Shown here: one piece after another, positions 36,501 to 43,827 of the stretch
How positions within the stretch are numbered: the stretch's first letter is position 1
Layout of the letters: each line of letters opens with the position of its first letter
Program-made: the position numbers and the translations under genes
NCBI GenBank assembly: GCA_036504595.1
Contig: DASXUX010000014.1
Span: 1-64,000 of the forward strand
From: DASXUX01 sp036504595
GTDB lineage: Bacteria; Planctomycetota; SZUA-567; H5-PLA8
Direction: 5' to 3'
DNA length: 64,000 bases
Notes under the pieces: generated by a model
Databases searched by the model: none
Seen by the model: the letters and a program-made list of their open reading frames with translations, nothing else
What the model was told of the DNA's origin: nothing

Positions 36501-37144
36501 ACGTCTTCGTTGCGCGACAGTTTGTCCAACCGGGCGATGACCAGGTTCGTTTCCAGGAACCAGTTGCCCGTGCGCGCAGCTTCGAGCTTGTCGGTAGTCA
36601 GAATCTCAAAGGGCAGGTGGAAGCGGCGATACAGCTCATCTTGCCATTGTTCTGCCAAGCTGCCCGGACAGACGATGAGGCAACGCTGTAGGTCGCCGCG
36701 CGCGACCAGTTCCTTAATGAACAGCCCGGCCATGATCGTTTTGCCGGCTCCAGGATCGTCGGCAAGCAGGAAACGTAACGGCTGTCGCGGTAGCATGGAT
36801 TCATACACAGCGGTAATCTGGTGCGGCAGCGGATCGACGATTGACGTGTGGACGGCCAGCACCGGATCGAAGAGGTGCGCCAGCCGAATGCGCTGCGCCT
36901 CGGACACCAGCCGGAACAGCGCGCCGTCGCCGTCGAAACTCCACGGCCGGCCTTGCTCAACAAGCTGGACGCGCGGTTCATCGTGGCGATACAGCAGTTC
37001 GTTAGCGACTTTGCCGGCAGGGGATTTATAAGTCAGTTCCAGAGCTTCAGAGCCGAACCATTGCACGCTCACAACCGTGACCAGGGCGTCGGGCAGGATT
37101 CCGCGCACGGATGCGTTTGGCAGCAGGTCTTCGAGCTTGCTCAT
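33563..37144 (-). CDS. SNF2/DEAD-type helicase with C-terminal DUF3883
   Basis: 1193 residues. Helicase motifs are complete: Walker A LADDPGAGKTIMAGL (about 120), DEAH box VVCDEAHKM (about 232), SAT-like LLMTATPHNG and the C-terminal RecA lobe with LLATDAAGEGINLQ, then RFGRIHRIGQ. The last 110 residues are a DUF3883 domain with RFIEVKGR, the ExK of a PD-(D/E)XK fold. It resembles DrmD-type helicases of DISARM-related defence loci. As the first gene of the minus-strand defence run it is probably the helicase partner of the DUF1156/DUF499 proteins, although the ATPase/HNH pair stands between them. Confidence 0.85.
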   Translation of the reverse strand: MSKLEDLLPNASVRGILPDALVTVVSVQWFGSEALELTYKSPAGKVANELLYRHDEPRVQLVEQGRPWSFDGDGALFRLVSEAQRIRLAHLFDPVLAVHTSIVDPLPHQITAVYESMLPRQPLRFLLADDPGAGKTIMAGLFIKELVARGDLQRCLIVCPGSLAEQWQDELYRRFHLPFEILTTDKLEAARTGNWFLETNLVIARLDKLSRNEDVQQKLQAPDCRWDLVVCDEAHKMSATIFGGETKYTKRYLLGRLLSSLTRHFLLMTATPHNGKEEDFQLFMALLDGDRFEGKFRDGVHVADVSDMMRRMVKESLLKFDGTPLFPERIAYTVPYKLSQAEAHLYKEVTDYVREEFNRAEALENDKRAGTVGFALTILQRRLASSPEAIYQSLRRRRERLESRLRELEVLQRGGQVAPVQAPGIPTLDVEDVDDLEDAPDNEVEAAEGEVLDQATAARSIAELKMEIGTLKELESLALAVRRSGTDTKWRELASLLSEIFTPASVTQRVAEPDVPYGAGPIPRPTPSPRQKLVIFTEHRDTLNYLDTRITALLGRKQAVVIIHGGIGREDRMKAQESFKHDPEVQVLLATDAAGEGINLQRAHLMVNYDLPWNPNRLEQRFGRIHRIGQTEVCHLWNLVAEETREGDVYRRLLDKLEQARQALGGQVFDVLGKLQFEGKPLRDLLIQAIRYGDQPEVRARLTTVLDQALDRDQLRNLLEEHALAHDAMDASRVQHIREDMERAEARRLQPHYIESFFHEAFQRLGGSAKQRESRRYEITHVPAPVRNRDRLIGIGEPVLPRYERIAFDKTLVAPPGQPLAAFVCPGHPLLDSVIDLTLERHRDLLKRGTVLVDERDPGLQPRVLFFLEHSIQDAGVTRSGERRVISKRMLYVEQTADGATRHLHYAPYLDYRPLAKDEPQIDALLSRPECAWISRALEQKVQGYAIAQVVPEHLKEVRDRKLVLIAKTEAAVKDRLTKEITYWDHRAEQLKVQEQAGKPNAKLNSGEARKRADILQGRLQKRLEDLKLEAQISPLPPVVLGGMLVVPAGLLAAMAGRAAPVATTPANTQASAARARAIVMDVERKLGFDPTDREVEKLGYDVESRVPGTGKLRFIEVKGRVSGAPTITVTRNEILYSLNKPEDFILAIVEFTDSDNHQVHYLREPFQREPDFGVTSVNYDFTELIQRSEEPR

Positions 37145-37409
37145 CTCGGCTCCAATATCCTGTTCGGCCGGTGCAGTTCACTTTTGTAAGGTAAGTGCAG
37201 TCTTTACAACCTACACCGCGTTGCAAATGATCGCAGAACGGCCTGTGAATGTACTCCGAGGGTGGGAAGGAAACGGGGTAAGGCCAACGGAAAAAGCGGC
37301 AGTCTTCTCCCCAGAAAGCCATGAGACAGTCCTTGCCATCGGCGCAGGTGATCGAACGGTGCATAAGCTATACATGCAGCGCTCTCTCTGTGCGTCGGCA
37401 GTGCTGCTT

Positions 37410-37730
37410 ATGCGTGACTTGGTGCGCGTGGTCTTGTTGCTGATCCTTCCCGCTCTTCCCGCTTCGGTCGCGGTGGGTGGCGAGAGCCATGACGCACAAC
37501 CGCCTTGGCCGCCGCTATATAAGATTCATCCAGACGAGCAGCAACGGCTCACGGCCGCAGACGTGGTCGGTCCTGACGGGATCGTCTATCCAAACTGGAC
37601 CCACTGCGCCGTGCAGGGCGGCATTCCTGCAATCAAAGATGCCGTTGGGATTGAGGACTTCGGTGGCAGAGCCGACGATGACAAGGACGACTCGGCGGCT
37701 CTCGACCGGGACTGCGCTGCTGTCGGCGGC
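37410..37730 (+). pseudogene. 5' remnant of a secreted beta-helix (pectate-lyase-like) gene
   Basis: From the ATG at 37410 there is a signal peptide (LVRVVLLLILPALPASVAV), then the mature-start pattern common in PVC polysaccharide-active beta-helix proteins: HPDEQQRLTAADVVGPDG, YPNWTHCAVQGGIPA and VGIEDFGGRADDDKDD. After about residue 107 the frame turns to unrelated sequence that overlaps an opposite gene. A normal member would be several hundred residues long. It was probably cut by the insertion events to its right. Confidence 0.6.
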
Positions 37731-37731
37731 T

Positions 37732-37947
37732 TTAATCGCTGGACCCCATTCCTGAACCTCGGACAGAATTGGAATCATCCAAAATCAAAGATGGAGCAAG
37801 GACACGCCGGAGCGCGTCGGCTCGAGATTCATTTTGTTGCCGCTGGTGTTCCAGCGCTTCCCAAGTGCTCCGCGGCAGTCGTGCGGATATGGATCGCCAT
37901 CCACCGATGCCTTTACGCCCTGCTCCCTCACGTCGTCCACCTCTCAT
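37732..37947 (-). CDS. Small GGRREGAGRK-motif protein (71 aa)
   Basis: ATG at 37947, preceded by GGAAAGGA and overlapping the stop of an upstream short frame (ATGA). The start RGGRREGAGRKGIGGW is the AT-hook-like motif of many small phage and mobile-element proteins. A ribbon-helix-helix-like stretch follows (ARLPRSTWEALEHQRQQNE, then ADALRRVL). It is likely a DNA-binding accessory protein of the integrative element. The frame just upstream (LQELAALWTALPAALRESW) resembles the tail of an integrase gene but has no clear start. Confidence 0.6.
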   Translation of the reverse strand: MRGGRREGAGRKGIGGWRSISARLPRSTWEALEHQRQQNESRADALRRVLAPSLILDDSNSVRGSGMGSSD

Positions 37948-38212
37948 TTGCTTTCCTTTCCGGCGAGTGCGCGCGCAGTCAGAATCCACGATTCCCGCAA
38001 CGCCGCAGGTAACGCTGTCCAGAGCGCGGCCAGCTCCTGCAGATCGATCGGAAGCTCGTTTTCCTTGGCGGTTACTTGGCGGGAAGGGCTGCAATTTATG
38101 GCTTTGTTCGGCGTGGAATGGCACGAATCGCCAGAAACGTAACACGCACCCTCGCTCTTGCAAGGGCGTTGCGCATCATTAGGTTGCGTTGGATTGCACT
38201 GCGTTTCAAAAA

Positions 38213-38259
38213 TCGGGGCGACAGGATTTGAACCTGCGACCTCCTGGTCCCAAACCAGG
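38213..38259 (-). other. tRNA-Pro(TGG) 3' fragment, probable attachment site
   Basis: On the minus strand, CCTGG TTTGGGA CCAGG gives an anticodon arm with TGG, followed by a 5-base variable loop, a GCAGG TTCAAAT CCTGT T-arm, the acceptor strand CGCCCCG and discriminator A. The match stops at tRNA position 27, so the D-arm and 5' acceptor strand are absent. The integrase stop codon lies 4 bases away. This is the arrangement left when an element integrates into a tRNA gene. Confidence 0.8.
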
Positions 38260-38262
38260 GGG

Positions 38263-39765
38263 CTACTCAATGTATGGGTTCACTGTCCATTTGAGGGGCC
38301 AGCTAGCTGCTCCACTGGGAGCGACGTAGTGACGACGGCAAATCGCTTCGCTATTGCCAAGCCACTGGGAAATGCGCAGGGTCGACATTCCGGCGTGACC
38401 CATGGCGGTTCCGGCGCAATGGCGCCATTCCCTTGGTCCATATTCCCAAAAGTACGCATCACGTTTCGCACGCAAAGCCTGTGATATACCCTGCACAAAT
38501 TCTCCGTCGGGATTGTGGCCGCCAAACCAATACTTGTGCCACGTCTGTGCCCGCCAGAGCCCGTCCTTCGTTGCGCCGTGTCCAGCGCTGATCGAAGGGA
38601 AGAGCAGCCCATTTCGATGCGGCTCGTCCGCCATGAATTTCTTAAGGATGGGCATAAGAGTGGTCCGTTCAATCGGAACGTTGCGTTGTCTTCCTGTCTT
38701 TGTGCCGCGGCCAGTGATTGATCCGGCAATGCGGATGTAGCCATCATTGAGATTCACGTCTGCGATCCTGATGGCCGCCTGTTCTCCCCAGCGAGGACCG
38801 GCCAGGGTGGCGACCGCAACCCAAGCTTGCCAATACGGACGGTCAGCAAGTGCACTGACCATGGTCGTTAGATCCTGAAAGCTCCTCACCGCCTCAATTG
38901 ACTCAGGCGCGCCAGCAGGGATCACGTGGACGTGAGCGATGGGATTTCCGTTTAGTTCGTATTGGCGGACAGCCCAAGACCAGAAGGTAGACAGATACGC
39001 CTTTACCCGTCTGCGCGTTCGTTGGCAGACTTTGCGCCCGGCGTTAGTGTAGTTGTACAGAAGTTGATTGATCTCGGCGCCGGTAACGAGGCCAGCCAGA
39101 GTATCCATGCCCACAGCTTCAGCCAACTGACGATTCACGCGCAAGACTTGACTCACCGTTTCTGGAGCATGTCCGTTGCGGTAGTATCTCTCGAATTCTT
39201 CAAGCGCCTCGCTCATTGTGGCTGTGCAGTGTTTGTTTAGGCGCTTGCGGAGTTCCATGCGTTCGCGATTCCACACTTCTTTTTCCTGCTCAAGTCTGGC
39301 GACCATGCGTTCCTTGTTGGCAAGCTCGATGCGAAGTTCGTTGAGTTCCGGAACAGGGATGTACCAGCTCTTAGGGCTCCAATCGGATGGCATCGTCCGG
39401 AAGAACTGGATTGCGTCCTCAGAGACAGCCGCCGTCGATGGACACGCTCGCGCCGGGCGCCGGCAGAAGATTTCGAGTGCTCTGGGATGGAAATGAACGC
39501 ATCTGGGATCGCCATCCTTGATGTCCCAGTACGTCGGGTCGTTGAGAAGGCGTTCGAGGTCAAGCGCGACGGCTTTCGCTTCGGTCTCGTCGCGCGTACT
39601 GAGAGAAGCCGTCGAACGTCTTCCATGTGGATTGGTCCACTTAACAAGCCATCCCGGGCGTCCGGATGCGGAGTAAGGTCGCAGAGATTGCCGCTTAAAG
39701 GAGCTCTTCTCCGGAGTGGGAGCTACGCGTGGAACTCGATATAGATCCTTTCGGTCAAAAATCAT
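38263..39765 (-). CDS. Tyrosine recombinase (integrase)
   Basis: 500 residues from the ATG at 39765 (GAGGCG upstream); an upstream start at 39810 is less likely. The middle has a SAM-like core-binding domain (MSEALEEFERYYRNGHAPE). The catalytic domain has arginine I (LAGPRWGEQAAIR), the box II region REWRHCAGTAMGHAG and the nucleophile RRHYV. The first histidine of HxxR appears to be arginine (REWR), a variation sometimes seen. It ends beside the tRNA-Pro fragment, so it probably integrated an element there. The arginine-rich segment TRRRVKAYLSTFWSWA fits DNA binding. Confidence 0.8.
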   Translation of the reverse strand: MIFDRKDLYRVPRVAPTPEKSSFKRQSLRPYSASGRPGWLVKWTNPHGRRSTASLSTRDETEAKAVALDLERLLNDPTYWDIKDGDPRCVHFHPRALEIFCRRPARACPSTAAVSEDAIQFFRTMPSDWSPKSWYIPVPELNELRIELANKERMVARLEQEKEVWNRERMELRKRLNKHCTATMSEALEEFERYYRNGHAPETVSQVLRVNRQLAEAVGMDTLAGLVTGAEINQLLYNYTNAGRKVCQRTRRRVKAYLSTFWSWAVRQYELNGNPIAHVHVIPAGAPESIEAVRSFQDLTTMVSALADRPYWQAWVAVATLAGPRWGEQAAIRIADVNLNDGYIRIAGSITGRGTKTGRQRNVPIERTTLMPILKKFMADEPHRNGLLFPSISAGHGATKDGLWRAQTWHKYWFGGHNPDGEFVQGISQALRAKRDAYFWEYGPREWRHCAGTAMGHAGMSTLRISQWLGNSEAICRRHYVAPSGAASWPLKWTVNPYIE

Positions 39766-39935
39766 GGTTAACGCCTCAAATAGCGAGTTATACCAATCGA
39801 AACAGCGCACGCAATAGACAAAATATGGATAACATCTGACGGCTCCGAACTGGATAGCGCAAATGTGAAACTCCTGTGAGTAAAGAGCTTGACTGTTCCT
39901 AATATCACCTATGAATATAGCGCAGGATTAAGATT

Positions 39936-39982
39936 TAGCCGGGATGGGAGTCGAACCCACACTGAAAGGATTTTAAGTCCCA
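39936..39982 (-). other. Second tRNA 3' fragment, possible attachment site
   Basis: The minus strand reads TGGGA CTTAAAA TCCTT (anticodon arm, TAA in the anticodon position), TCAGT, then a GTGGG TTCGACT CCCAT T-arm and CCCGGCT plus A. The upstream half cannot pair with this acceptor strand. A TAA anticodon with a 5-base variable loop does not fit an ordinary bacterial tRNA-Leu, so the isotype is left open. It lies 170 bases upstream of the integrase start. Confidence 0.6.
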
Positions 39983-40007
39983 CTCGTACCCAATTAAGTA
40001 GCCTGAT

Positions 40008-40042
40008 TTGCATTACGTTTGCATTACGTTTTTGCATTACGT
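40008..40042. repeat. Three direct repeats of TTGCATTACGT
   Basis: Copies at 40008-40018, 40019-40029 and 40032-40042, the first two abutting and the third 2 bases on. They lie between the two RNA-gene fragments and upstream of the integrase. They could be integrase or excisionase arm-type binding sites, or a duplicated part of an attachment core. Confidence 0.7.
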
Positions 40043-40194
40043 CGTCTATCAGCATCTTTCATGTATAGCACCTCCCGATTCCCCCAAACCGCACTCCGTG
40101 CCGAGCGAGGCCAGTCCACGCTCGCGCGCGCGCTGACGACTTTGCGGATCATGGAGCGGGCCATCGATGCGGATTCAACCCACGCCCGCCCGAC

Positions 40195-40235
40195 AGCGGA
40201 GGCGATGGGAATCGACCCCCCTGTCCTAGAACCGC
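40195..40235 (-). other. tmRNA (ssrA) 3'-end-like fragment, possible attachment site
   Basis: The minus strand reads TTCTAGGAC, then GGG, TCGATTCCC and CGCCTCC. This is the order of the T-arm and acceptor strand at the 3' end of tmRNA. No tag-encoding region or 5' half is nearby. The 3' end of ssrA is a common integration target, so it is read as a scar or attL/attR site. The T-stem has a mismatch, which lowers confidence. Confidence 0.5.
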
Positions 40236-40452
40236 TAATATATAAGTCATGTACGCATAATAGTTTACATATTCAATAAAGTGTCGCCTGATAACAGTGT
40301 AACATGTAGCGAAACACGTTCTCCCCCGAAGAAGTCTGCCCCTGAGGTCCCGTGCGAGACTTACGTGCGTTTCCAACCCTTCCTAAATTTGCCATCTTTA
40401 CCTGAGAAGTCAGTGTTGTTATCATCCAGAAAAGCATCGGAGCCAATTGCTT

Positions 40453-41001
40453 ATGAAACCGCGCCTCGGGTTCGCAGCGGCAATCGCGGTGAGCGCGTAT
40501 GCGCCGCTCGCGTTGCTTTTCGCGATACGCGACTTTGATGAAAAACAGGACTGCTTTAAGAACAGCGTCTTCGTCTACTCTGCGTTTACTGTCGCCGTTG
40601 CCAGCGGAGTTCTGCTTTTCGCAGCAATGAGTTGTTGCCGCGGCCAATTCCTCATTACGACGAAACGTGTATCCCTGCGGTCAAATGACCTCGCGGCGTA
40701 TTCCATCCCCTACGTAGTGTCGTTCTTTAGCGTAGATTTCGGCAAGTGGCAGGACATCTCTGCGCTGCTGATGTTTCTGGGAATACTGCTTGTTCTTGCT
40801 ATCAGGACGCAGAGTATATTCCTTAACCCTTTTCTTGCGCTGCTCGGCTGGGGTCTGTATGAAGTCGAATTTGAGGAGTCCGGCAAGCCGCGGACAGGCA
40901 TATTTCTGTCGAAAATCGAGTTGGCGCAGGGCAAGGAATACAAGATGGAGCGGTTATCGCCTTTCCTCTACATCGTTCCTACAGGAGAGAAAGCCCAATG
41001 A
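40453..41001 (+). CDS. kwaA: KwaA-like membrane protein of a Kiwa system
   Basis: 182 residues from the ATG at 40453. Four hydrophobic segments are visible: FAAAIAVSAYAPLALLFAI, VYSAFTVAVASGVLLFAAM, IPYVVSFF and ALLMFLGILLVLAI, with a short one at LNPFLALLGWGLYEV. The soluble tail follows. Length and topology match KwaA, the membrane component of Kiwa. Its stop overlaps the start of the next gene, which is a clear KwaB. KwaA is thought to sit in the inner membrane and pass an infection signal to KwaB. Confidence 0.75.
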   Translation: MKPRLGFAAAIAVSAYAPLALLFAIRDFDEKQDCFKNSVFVYSAFTVAVASGVLLFAAMSCCRGQFLITTKRVSLRSNDLAAYSIPYVVSFFSVDFGKWQDISALLMFLGILLVLAIRTQSIFLNPFLALLGWGLYEVEFEESGKPRTGIFLSKIELAQGKEYKMERLSPFLYIVPTGEKAQ

Positions 41002-41936
41002 TATCGGCACTGACGAAGAGCCTGAAGAAACTGCAAGCCTTGTCGTTTGCACGCGCGCACGCGAACCTGTGGGTGATCAAACGCGGTATGCGCGCGGGTG
41101 TCGCCAAGTATGATGCCCTCGCAGTCCGGACGGAAGCTGCACTGCAGCGAAAACTCTCGGACATCGTGTCGTCTGCGGTAAGATCCGCTAACCACGTTGA
41201 GCCCTATGAGTTCCTCTCGGAAGAACTTGATACCGGTGAAGCAGTAGGCCTTAGGATGCCAGAAACTGACCTTCAGGCCATCTACGACCAAATCGCCGAG
41301 GGCAGTGCTGCTCCGTCGGTAACGTCAGCGGACCAACTTTACGACTCCTGGGCTTATGCGATTGCCATGGAAGCGCAGAGCGAACGCATTCTGGCAGTTC
41401 ATAAGATCCCCGAAGGCTGGAAGTTGAAGCAGAAGGGACGGACCCTTAACGCCGTTTTTCGCGACCACATTCTCATGGATGTTGCTGAAGACCAGATCTT
41501 CAAGCTGGAGAAGAAGATTGATTTCTTTGCATACGATGGTCTGGTGTTCGTCTTGGATAAGAAGAAGTTTGAGGCGGCGATGAATTTTCGTGCGGGTATG
41601 GAGAGAAGTCGGGATGATCTCTTGCGGGAGCTTCATAGTTCGGGACTGATCGATGACGTCGAGGTGATCCGGAGCGCGACCGGTGTGCGGTTGAATTTCC
41701 TTCGTCGGATGGCCATGATTAAGAAGAATGGCTATTATAAGCAACCTGATTTCATGGCAAACCTGAAATTGGTATGCACTGCGCAAGGTTGGCCAGTGAC
41801 GTTTGACGGCGACAAGATCATAACAACCGAAGAGAATGTGGAGTTGATCCTGAAATTGCTGAATAACGATCGGCTCGAATCCATGTTGACCGACGAAATA
41901 TTTGACGTCTCTGCAAAGAAAAAGGTCGGCACATAA
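40998..41936 (+). CDS. kwaB: KwaB-like protein (DUF4868) of a Kiwa system
   Basis: 312 residues, overlapping kwaA by 4 bases. The C-terminal two thirds match DUF4868: FRDHILMDVAEDQIFKLEKK, FFAYDGLVFVLDKKKFEAAM and a closing region VTFDGDKIITTEENVEL. Kiwa consists of just these two genes, and both appear intact. KwaB is the soluble effector that acts on phage DNA. The pair lies immediately right of the integration scars and is transcribed away from them. Confidence 0.8.
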   Translation: MISALTKSLKKLQALSFARAHANLWVIKRGMRAGVAKYDALAVRTEAALQRKLSDIVSSAVRSANHVEPYEFLSEELDTGEAVGLRMPETDLQAIYDQIAEGSAAPSVTSADQLYDSWAYAIAMEAQSERILAVHKIPEGWKLKQKGRTLNAVFRDHILMDVAEDQIFKLEKKIDFFAYDGLVFVLDKKKFEAAMNFRAGMERSRDDLLRELHSSGLIDDVEVIRSATGVRLNFLRRMAMIKKNGYYKQPDFMANLKLVCTAQGWPVTFDGDKIITTEENVELILKLLNNDRLESMLTDEIFDVSAKKKVGT

Positions 41937-42085
41937 AGCATCGCAACAAGATCATTACATAGCTAAAGCTTGCGCTCGGTAAGGGCAAGTCGTGCTGCGA
42001 GTTGCCCATTCCAGTGCGTCCGCGTGAGAGATTTCCCAACCATCCCTAAGTGCCGAGATCAGACAGTCGCGTCCGAGCGGTGCGT

Positions 42086-43096
42086 TTAGCCCGCCTTCTT
42101 GAACCGCTTGCACCAGCGCTCGAATAATTGGCAAAAGACCGGATTCGAGCACTCGGCCATTATCTCGGTCGCGACAGTGGCCAATCTGGCTCGCCGTGCA
42201 GCTTCGGCGGATAGAACGCAGATCATGTTTCTGTACGGCTGGGGAAGATCGCGCCTCTTTACGATCTCGGTGGGCGCCGCGGAACCGCGCTCATTGTTGA
42301 TCAGCGTTTCGACGTGTTTTTCCATTGCAGCGAAGACCCGATCGGATTCCGCCTTCGGAAGACTCAAGTTGTCCTCGTTCGCCTGCGCTTGAACACCCGC
42401 CGAACTGACAACTGCCTTCAAGTCTCGCGCATAAACGTGCAGGCTGTCACTGAGCTGATTGTAGCTTCCGAGCTTCAAGCCGAGCCAACCGGCCATCACC
42501 TCCTGCAGAGTGGTGAATTGCACGAGGTTGTACGGAAGTCCGCGATAGACATCGTTGCTGCGAATCACCTGCGTCCACTCCAGGGCACCGTCTCTTACCT
42601 TCAGCATGGAAAGCAGATTACACGGAATGTCTTCCGCCTTTGGCGCTCCGGCTTCGTCTGGAAAATCCTGCTCGGCGTCCCAAATCTGCAGTACTACCTG
42701 TCGCGATTCCGGGTTGTTCTTAAGCGCGTGGAAAGCGCGCTCCAGTTGGTCAATGCCCAAGTTTCGCCGAAGCCGGTGCCCGTAGGCTCCGTAAAATGTT
42801 GGGCCCACGCCGGCGAACTTCGGCAATTCGCTATTGAAGAATGTAAGGAAGCGCGAGTCGTTTCGACCGCGCAGGATCCAGATCGCTTCCGCAATGGCGA
42901 AAGCCGGGTTCAGTGCAGGTGTGCGGGAAGCCAACCAACGTTGACGAGGATCGGCGATTGAGATTGTTGCATGCAGCAACTCCTGGGTGTCGCCAGCGCG
43001 GCTCGGCTGGAAGCCAATCTGTCCCGGCGTGCGGAATGTTGAAAGGATCCCATCATAGACTTCCTCGGCGGTATGGCCCTCAAATGCGTGGAACAT
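42086..43096 (-). CDS. Thymidylate synthase family protein
   Basis: 336 residues. TS-family landmarks are present: YGAYGHRLR, a phosphate-binding NPESRQVVLQIWD, the catalytic cysteine in EDIPCNLLSMLK, and RSNDVYRGLPYNLVQF (substrate RSxD and N), then LSDSLHVY. The extra N-terminal 90 residues, and PCN instead of PCH at the active site, set it apart from housekeeping ThyA. It may methylate or hydroxymethylate a pyrimidine nucleotide. It is divergently transcribed from the carrier/XRE operon, sharing a 98-base promoter region, so I treat it as part of that cassette. Confidence 0.75.
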   Translation of the reverse strand: MFHAFEGHTAEEVYDGILSTFRTPGQIGFQPSRAGDTQELLHATISIADPRQRWLASRTPALNPAFAIAEAIWILRGRNDSRFLTFFNSELPKFAGVGPTFYGAYGHRLRRNLGIDQLERAFHALKNNPESRQVVLQIWDAEQDFPDEAGAPKAEDIPCNLLSMLKVRDGALEWTQVIRSNDVYRGLPYNLVQFTTLQEVMAGWLGLKLGSYNQLSDSLHVYARDLKAVVSSAGVQAQANEDNLSLPKAESDRVFAAMEKHVETLINNERGSAAPTEIVKRRDLPQPYRNMICVLSAEAARRARLATVATEIMAECSNPVFCQLFERWCKRFKKAG

Positions 43097-43140
43097 AGCC
43101 CCTCCATTTGAAACACGATGTTATTTTTTCAACTTTTTCA

Positions 43141-43186
43141 TTGACGTCCACGCCGGTAAGAATATATTACCAACCGGTAAGGAGGT
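43141..43186 (+). promoter_or_regulatory. Divergent promoter with GGTAA operator repeats
   Basis: TTGACG (43141-43146) and TATATT (43163-43168) are spaced 16 bases. Inverted half-sites GGTAA (43155-43159), TTACC (43167-43171) and GGTAA (43176-43180) overlap the -10 and the start region, followed by the ribosome site AAGGAGGT (43179-43186). This looks like the operator of the XRE protein encoded downstream, giving autoregulation; that link is inferred. Confidence 0.6.
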
Positions 43187-43194
43187 CAAGAAAA

Positions 43195-43470
43195 ATGTCG
43201 AGCGCGCAGCTACTTGCTCTGGTAATTGAGGTTATTGGTCATTACCAGGAAATGTCGGGCCGGCCACCATCTGAGATTGGCCCTGCCACTTGCCCTCTGA
43301 CAGACCTACTCGAATTTGACAGTTTGAACGGGATGGAGGTAACCGTGGAGCTCAGGACGCAGCTCGGGATCGATATCCCTGAAGACAACCTTTGTCTTGA
43401 CAAGAAAAGCAAGCCAGTACGCGTCGAACAGATAGCTGAACGGCTGGCTCAGTTGATGACTGTGAGGTGA
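43195..43470 (+). CDS. Acyl-carrier-like protein
   Basis: 91 residues, ATG at 43195 after a strong AAGGAGGT. The motif LLEFDSLNGMEVTVEL has the D-S-L phosphopantetheine attachment serine at the start of helix II, as in ACP/PCP domains, and the protein is acidic and helical. It is a stand-alone carrier with no synthase gene nearby. In this setting it may present an activated acyl or amino-acyl group for addition to a pyrimidine nucleotide. It would need a host phosphopantetheinyl transferase. First gene of a coupled five-gene operon. Confidence 0.7.
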   Translation: MSSAQLLALVIEVIGHYQEMSGRPPSEIGPATCPLTDLLEFDSLNGMEVTVELRTQLGIDIPEDNLCLDKKSKPVRVEQIAERLAQLMTVR

Positions 43471-43473
43471 AGT

Positions 43474-43827
43474 GTGCCAGGACGGGACCATGAAAAGCGC
43501 GAGTTGATCGCGAGTCGTCTGCGATCTGCGCGTGAAGCTGCTGGCTTATCACAGGGGCAAGCTGCAAAGAAGATGGATTTGCATCGTCCATCTGTATCGG
43601 AGATTGAGGCCGGCCGTCGCGCCGTTAGTGCCGAGGAACTTGCAGCATTTGCCGAGATGTACGGGGTCAGCGTAAATTGGCTCACCGGAGGGGACTGGGG
43701 CGAAAAGGAATCTGTGGAAGACCGTATCCTCATAGCTGCACGTGAGCTCAGCAGAATGAAGGACGAGGATCTCGACCGGCTGCTAAGTACGCTTCGCATG
43801 CTGCGCAAGCCGAAGGAGAAAGAGTGA
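43474..43827 (+). CDS. XRE-family transcription regulator
   Basis: 117 residues from GTG 43474 (GAGGTGA just upstream). An HTH of the Cro/CI type covers residues 10-65: RLRSAREAAGLSQGQAAKK, then LHRPSVSEIEAGRRAVS and LAAFAEMYGVSVNWLTGG. The C-terminal helix (RLLSTLRMLRKPKE) may mediate dimerisation. Its stop overlaps the start of the ImmA/IrrE-type protease gene, a known regulator-protease pairing in which the protease destroys the repressor on a stress signal. It probably binds the GGTAA repeats. Confidence 0.85.
   Translation: MPGRDHEKRELIASRLRSAREAAGLSQGQAAKKMDLHRPSVSEIEAGRRAVSAEELAAFAEMYGVSVNWLTGGDWGEKESVEDRILIAARELSRMKDEDLDRLLSTLRMLRKPKEKE

Noticed and set aside
38213..38259. A functional tRNA-Pro gene
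   Set aside because: The 5' half is missing, so it can only be a 3' fragment.
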